Assembly (NCBI RefSeq): GCF_900199205.1
Contig: NZ_OBMJ01000001.1
Location: 5,263,001-5,327,000, forward strand
Direction of reading: 5' to 3'
Length of the DNA: 64,000 nt
DNA from: Streptomyces sp. 1331.2
Lineage (GTDB): Bacteria > Actinomycetota > Actinomycetes > Streptomycetales > Streptomycetaceae
The notes beneath the pieces were generated by a model. The model did no database searches. It was not told the origin of the DNA and worked only from the letters and a program-made list of their open reading frames with translations. Shown here one piece after another: positions 61,094-64,000 of this stretch. The position numbers and the translations under genes are program-made. Within the stretch, counting starts at the first letter, position 1. Every line of letters starts with the position of its first letter.

Positions 61094-61111
61094 ACGTAGG
61101 GTGCGCTACGT
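61094..61111 (-). terminator. Short hairpin at the kynU stop
   Basis: ACGTAG-GGTGCG-CTACGT, a 6-bp stem overlapping the TAG stop of kynU. Weak but well placed. Confidence 0.35.
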
Positions 61112-62431
61112 CACCGCGCCCCGGCGGGAGAAGCGTTCCGCCCGCCACTCGCCGCTCTCCAGCACCTCGGCCAGCTGCCGGGCGGCATCCCAGACCTCGG
61201 TGTAGGAGAGGTAGAGCGGCGTGAAGCCGAAGCGCATCAGGTCCGGCGCGCGGAAGTCCCCGATCACCCCGCGCTCGATCAGCGCCTGGACCACCGGGTA
61301 GCCGTCCGCGTGCCGCAGCGCGACCTGGCTGCCGCGTCGGGCGTGCTCGCGCGGGGTCACCACCTCGATGCCGTCCAGGCCCTCGGTCAGCGCGATGAAC
61401 AGATCGGTCAGCGCCAGGCTCTTCGCCCGCACCGCCGCGAGGTCGACCCGCTCCCAGAGGTCCAGCGAGGTGTCGAGGGCCGCCTGGCCGAGCAGTGAGG
61501 GCGAGCTGGTCAGGAAGCGGCCGATGCCCGGCTTCGGGTCGTACCCGGGCTCGAAGGCGAACGGGCGGGCGTGGCCGAACCAGCCGCTCAGCGGCTGCAG
61601 CGGACCGGCCGCCAGGTGCCGCTCGGCGACGTACAGGAAGGCCGGCGAACCGGGGCCGCCGTTGAGGTACTTGTAGGTGCAGCCGATCGCGAAGTCCGCG
61701 TTCGAGGCGCCGAGTTCGACCGGCAGCGCGCCCACCGCGTGGCACACGTCCCAGATCATCAGCGCGCCCGCGGCCTGCACCCGGGCGGTGATCCCGGGCA
61801 TGTCCAGCAGCTCTCCGGTGCGGTAGTCCACGTGCGAGAGGACGACCGCGGCGACGTCCCCGTCCAGGTGCCGGTCCAGCTCCTCCGGCCGGACCAGCAC
61901 GCTGCGCGCCCCCTCGACCAGACCGGCCACGCCCTCGGCGATGTACAGGTCGGTCGGGAAGGCCTCGGCGTCGCCGAGCAGCGTGCGCCGGCCCGGGCGC
62001 AGCCGCAGCGCGGCCGACAGCACCTTGAACAGGTTCACCGAGGTGGTGTCGCAGACGACCACCTCCGCCGGATCGGCCCCGATCAGCGGCGCGATCCGCC
62101 GTCCCAGCCGGTAGGGCTGCTCGAACCAGCCGGCGTCGTTCCAGCTGCGGATCAGCTCCCGGCCCCACTCCTCCTCGACCACCTGGCGCACCCGCTCGGG
62201 CGTGCGCACCGGCAGCGCGCCCAGCGAGTTGCCGTCCAGGTAGATCACCCCGTCCGGCAGGGCGAACTCCTTGCGGAACGCCGCCAGCGGATCGACGGCG
62301 TCCAGCGCCGCGCACTCCTCGCGCGTGGTCGCGCCCATCCGTGCGCCCGTTCCTGCGCTCATCCCCGTGACCGTCCCTTCGTCCGTTCCCGCGTCCGTTC
62401 CCGCGCCCGCCACGTCGTTCCCCTCGTTCAC
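61106..62431 (-). CDS. kynU: Kynureninase
   Basis: A PLP enzyme that cleaves kynurenine to anthranilate and alanine. Seen: YLDGNSLGALP, SFPTD-like AFPTDLYIAEG, the PLP phosphate/ring Asp228 in IWDVCHAVGALP and the Schiff-base Lys254 in CTYKYLNGGPG. Length 441 with the GTG at 62431, which overlaps the kynA stop as GTGA; this start adds an odd Gly/Thr/Asp-rich lead (about 1-35), and ATG 62362 or 62338 would give the usual family length. It forms an operon with kynA. No formamidase gene is next to them. Confidence 0.92.
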   Translation of the reverse strand: MNEGNDVAGAGTDAGTDEGTVTGMSAGTGARMGATTREECAALDAVDPLAAFRKEFALPDGVIYLDGNSLGALPVRTPERVRQVVEEEWGRELIRSWNDAGWFEQPYRLGRRIAPLIGADPAEVVVCDTTSVNLFKVLSAALRLRPGRRTLLGDAEAFPTDLYIAEGVAGLVEGARSVLVRPEELDRHLDGDVAAVVLSHVDYRTGELLDMPGITARVQAAGALMIWDVCHAVGALPVELGASNADFAIGCTYKYLNGGPGSPAFLYVAERHLAAGPLQPLSGWFGHARPFAFEPGYDPKPGIGRFLTSSPSLLGQAALDTSLDLWERVDLAAVRAKSLALTDLFIALTEGLDGIEVVTPREHARRGSQVALRHADGYPVVQALIERGVIGDFRAPDLMRFGFTPLYLSYTEVWDAARQLAEVLESGEWRAERFSRRGAVT

Positions 62432-63258
62432 AGCTCGTCCCGGATCGTCCACAGCTCCGGGAAGACGTCCTGCTCGGCCGACTTGCGCAGCCAGGTCAGC
62501 CCGCTGGAGCCGCCCGAGCCGGGCTTGCCGCCCATGGTCCGCTTGACCGCGGACAGGTGCCGCTGGCGCCAGCGGGTGACCCGCTCGGCGACGTCCAGCA
62601 GGGCCTCGCCGAGCGGCTGCAGCGCGGCGAACTCCGGCTCGGTGTACACCCGCCGCCACGCCGCGGCAACCTCCTCGGACGGGCGGTAGCGCTGCTCCGA
62701 CGGCTCCGGGAGCGGGCCCAGGCCGCGCCGCGCCAGCAGTGCCAGCACCTCGTCGTACAGGCCGGGGGAGCGCAGCGCCTCGACCAGCTCCTCGCGCGTC
62801 CGCGGCATCCCCTCGTACATCCCCAGCAGCGCGGCGTTCTTGTTGCCGAGCACGAACTCCAGGTGCAGGAAGGCCGCGGACTGGAAGCCGGAGGCCTCGC
62901 CGAACAGCGCGCGGAAGGAGTTGAACTCCTGCGGCGTCATGGTGGCCAGCAGGTCCCAGGAGTCGACCAGGACGTCCTGGGCGTGGGTGCCCCGGCGCAG
63001 CGCGGCCAGGGCGGCGGGCAGGTCGTCCTCGCGCAGCGCCTGCCGGGCGAGCGTCCACTCGTGCCGCAGCAGGTCGAAGAGCAGTTCCATCACCTGGGTG
63101 GTGATGATGAACGACAGCTCGGCGGGCTCCTTGCTGCGCGGGTGCTGCAGGTCGTGCAGCTCCTCCAGGCGCACGTACTGGGCGTACGGAGTGCTCCGAC
63201 CCGGCACCCCACCCCGACCGAACGACAGGTTGGGTGTCTCCACCGTGTCGTGCCCCAT
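62428..63258 (-). CDS. kynA: Tryptophan 2,3-dioxygenase
   Basis: A 276-residue heme dioxygenase that opens the indole ring of tryptophan to N-formylkynurenine, the first step of the kynurenine path. Typical blocks: PYAQYVRLEELHDLQHPRS, ELSFIITTQVMELLFDLLRHEW (His that contacts substrate), WDLLATMTPQEFNSFR, GFQSAAFLHLEFVLGNKN, WRQRHLSAVKRTMGGKPGSGGSSG (heme His and substrate loop). ATG 63258 follows AGGAGG seven bases away. kynU follows with a 4-base overlap. The divergent Lrp gene is its likely regulator. Confidence 0.95.
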   Translation of the reverse strand: MGHDTVETPNLSFGRGGVPGRSTPYAQYVRLEELHDLQHPRSKEPAELSFIITTQVMELLFDLLRHEWTLARQALREDDLPAALAALRRGTHAQDVLVDSWDLLATMTPQEFNSFRALFGEASGFQSAAFLHLEFVLGNKNAALLGMYEGMPRTREELVEALRSPGLYDEVLALLARRGLGPLPEPSEQRYRPSEEVAAAWRRVYTEPEFAALQPLGEALLDVAERVTRWRQRHLSAVKRTMGGKPGSGGSSGLTWLRKSAEQDVFPELWTIRDEL

Positions 63259-63424
63259 CCCGATGCCTCCTGATCCGTCCGGGCCCCGTCGCCCGCTCCG
63301 GTGAACCAGACGGACTGCCTGATTCCACCGGGGTGCCCATTGTGCGGCGGTGGAGCCCCCCGCTTGAATGGTCGACGGGCACCGCAACCGCCCGTGGAGC
63401 TGTCGTTCGCGAGGCGTTCGGCCG

Positions 63425-63439
63425 ATTCGCTTTACGAAT
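63425..63439. promoter_or_regulatory. Inverted repeat in the kynA-lrp gap
   Basis: ATTCG-CTTTA-CGAAT, perfect 5-bp arms around an A/T-rich centre, 36 bases before the Lrp start. Fits a 15-bp Lrp/AsnC site. Confidence 0.6.
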
Positions 63440-63475
63440 GGAAAACCCTTGATCCCGACCACCCGGGGAGTCGCC

Positions 63476-63910
63476 ATGGACGCCGTCGACCGCCGCCTGC
63501 TGGCCGAGCTGCAGGCCGACGCCCGGCTCTCGTACAACGAACTCTCCCGCCGGGTGAGCCTGTCCGCACCCGCGGTGGCCGAACGGGTCCGCCGGCTGGA
63601 GGCCGAGGGCGTGATCAGCGGCTACCACGCCCACGTGGACCCCACCCGGTCCGGGCTGCCGATCACCGCGCTGGTGCAGATCCAGTGCTACGGCCCGCGC
63701 TGCGTACTGCGCGACCCGGAGGTGGCGACCTGGCCGGAGGTGCTCCAGCTGCACCGGGTCACCGGCGGTGCCTGCTGCGTGCTGCTGGTCGCGGTGGCGA
63801 CGATGGCCGAGTTCGAGGCGCTGTGCGACCGGCTCGGCGGCTACGGCCAGCCGGCCAGCTCGATGATCCTCTCCAGCCCGGTGCCGTGGCGGCCGCTCGC
63901 GCCGCGCTGA
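63476..63910 (+). CDS. Lrp/AsnC family regulator (probable kyn operon regulator)
   Basis: A 144-residue Lrp protein: HTH_AsnC at 3-55 (DAVDRRLLAELQADARLSYNELSRRVSLSAPAVAERVRRLE) and the RAM ligand domain with the GGACCVLLVAV segment. ATG 63476. It is divergent from kynA with a palindrome between them. KynR-type Lrp regulators in Pseudomonas and Burkholderia sense kynurenine and activate kyn genes from the same position; the parallel is inference here. Confidence 0.9.
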   Translation: MDAVDRRLLAELQADARLSYNELSRRVSLSAPAVAERVRRLEAEGVISGYHAHVDPTRSGLPITALVQIQCYGPRCVLRDPEVATWPEVLQLHRVTGGACCVLLVAVATMAEFEALCDRLGGYGQPASSMILSSPVPWRPLAPR

Positions 63911-63970
63911 CCCGCGGGTGGGGGCGGTGGCGGTGGCGGCCGGTGGTCCTGACGTCGGCCTTGATGTTGG

Positions 63971-63998
63971 CCTTGACGTTGACGTCAAGGAGTAGGTT
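63971..63998 (+). promoter_or_regulatory. MerR-like operator and promoter at the window edge
   Basis: Perfect palindrome CCTTGACGT-TG-ACGTCAAGG (63971-63990) directly before TAGGTT (63993-63998). With TTGGCC (63967) as -35 the spacer is 20 bases, again a MerR-type layout. The gene it serves lies beyond base 64000. Confidence 0.5.
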
Positions 63999-64000
63999 CC

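Overview
The window is about 64 kb of very GC-rich actinobacterial chromosome. Codons are strongly G/C-biased in the third position, GTG starts are common, terminators are long GC hairpins, and the gene set (FasR-FabD, AceE, DUF3052, AhpE-like peroxiredoxin, TerD family, DUF2637, DUF1023 hydrolases) fits Streptomycetaceae (Streptomyces or Kitasatospora). I see no prophage, CRISPR array, rRNA or complete insertion sequence. There is one tRNA gene (Val, UAC) and one probable MITE-like element. All gene names rest on motifs and remembered family features; no database search was run.

Layout. 1-1.8 kb: the start of fabD and its regulator fasR. 1.9-20.6 kb: accessory genes (pirin, serine hydrolase, MerR with an aldo/keto reductase, WYL regulator, two DUF1023 hydrolase paralogues, a secreted radical copper oxidase in one operon with a DyP peroxidase that carries an unusual four-repeat C-terminal domain, an acyltransferase, a DesK-type two-component system, and TetR with an MFS exporter). 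20.8-25.3 kb: aceE, DUF3052 and the peroxiredoxin. In mycobacteria fabD-fasR lies beside aceE-DUF3052-ahpE, so the 1.9-20.6 kb block looks like material lying between two parts of an old neighbourhood.

25.5-37.2 kb is a tellurite-type (Ter) stress module: three TerD proteins (one with a long Pro/Gln/Gly/Tyr tail), TerC, a TerA-like protein, a DUF2637 membrane protein, and a predicted biosynthetic arm made of an HpcH/CitE-like lyase, a very large protein that joins two phosphoribosyltransferase-like domains and a TRSP domain, and a HAD phosphatase. Short tandem repeats sit at nearly every gene junction of this module.

37.2-46.2 kb: FmdB zinc ribbon, coiled-coil membrane protein, tRNA-Val, VIT transporter, Clp-type ATPase, a second two-component system that shares a 16-bp palindrome and precisely spaced promoter with a downstream SHOCT gene, and a metallophosphoesterase. 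46.3-54.8 kb: small membrane proteins opposite a FabR/DesT-like TetR, two secreted peptidases, a TetR-AidB-amidohydrolase operon and an inositol monophosphatase-like protein. 54.9-64 kb: two Lrp-type regulators, an XRE regulator, phosphopantetheinyl transferase, an LPxTG surface protein, the MITE-like element, an orphan ATP synthase b-like protein and a kynurenine operon (kynA-kynU) with its own divergent Lrp regulator.
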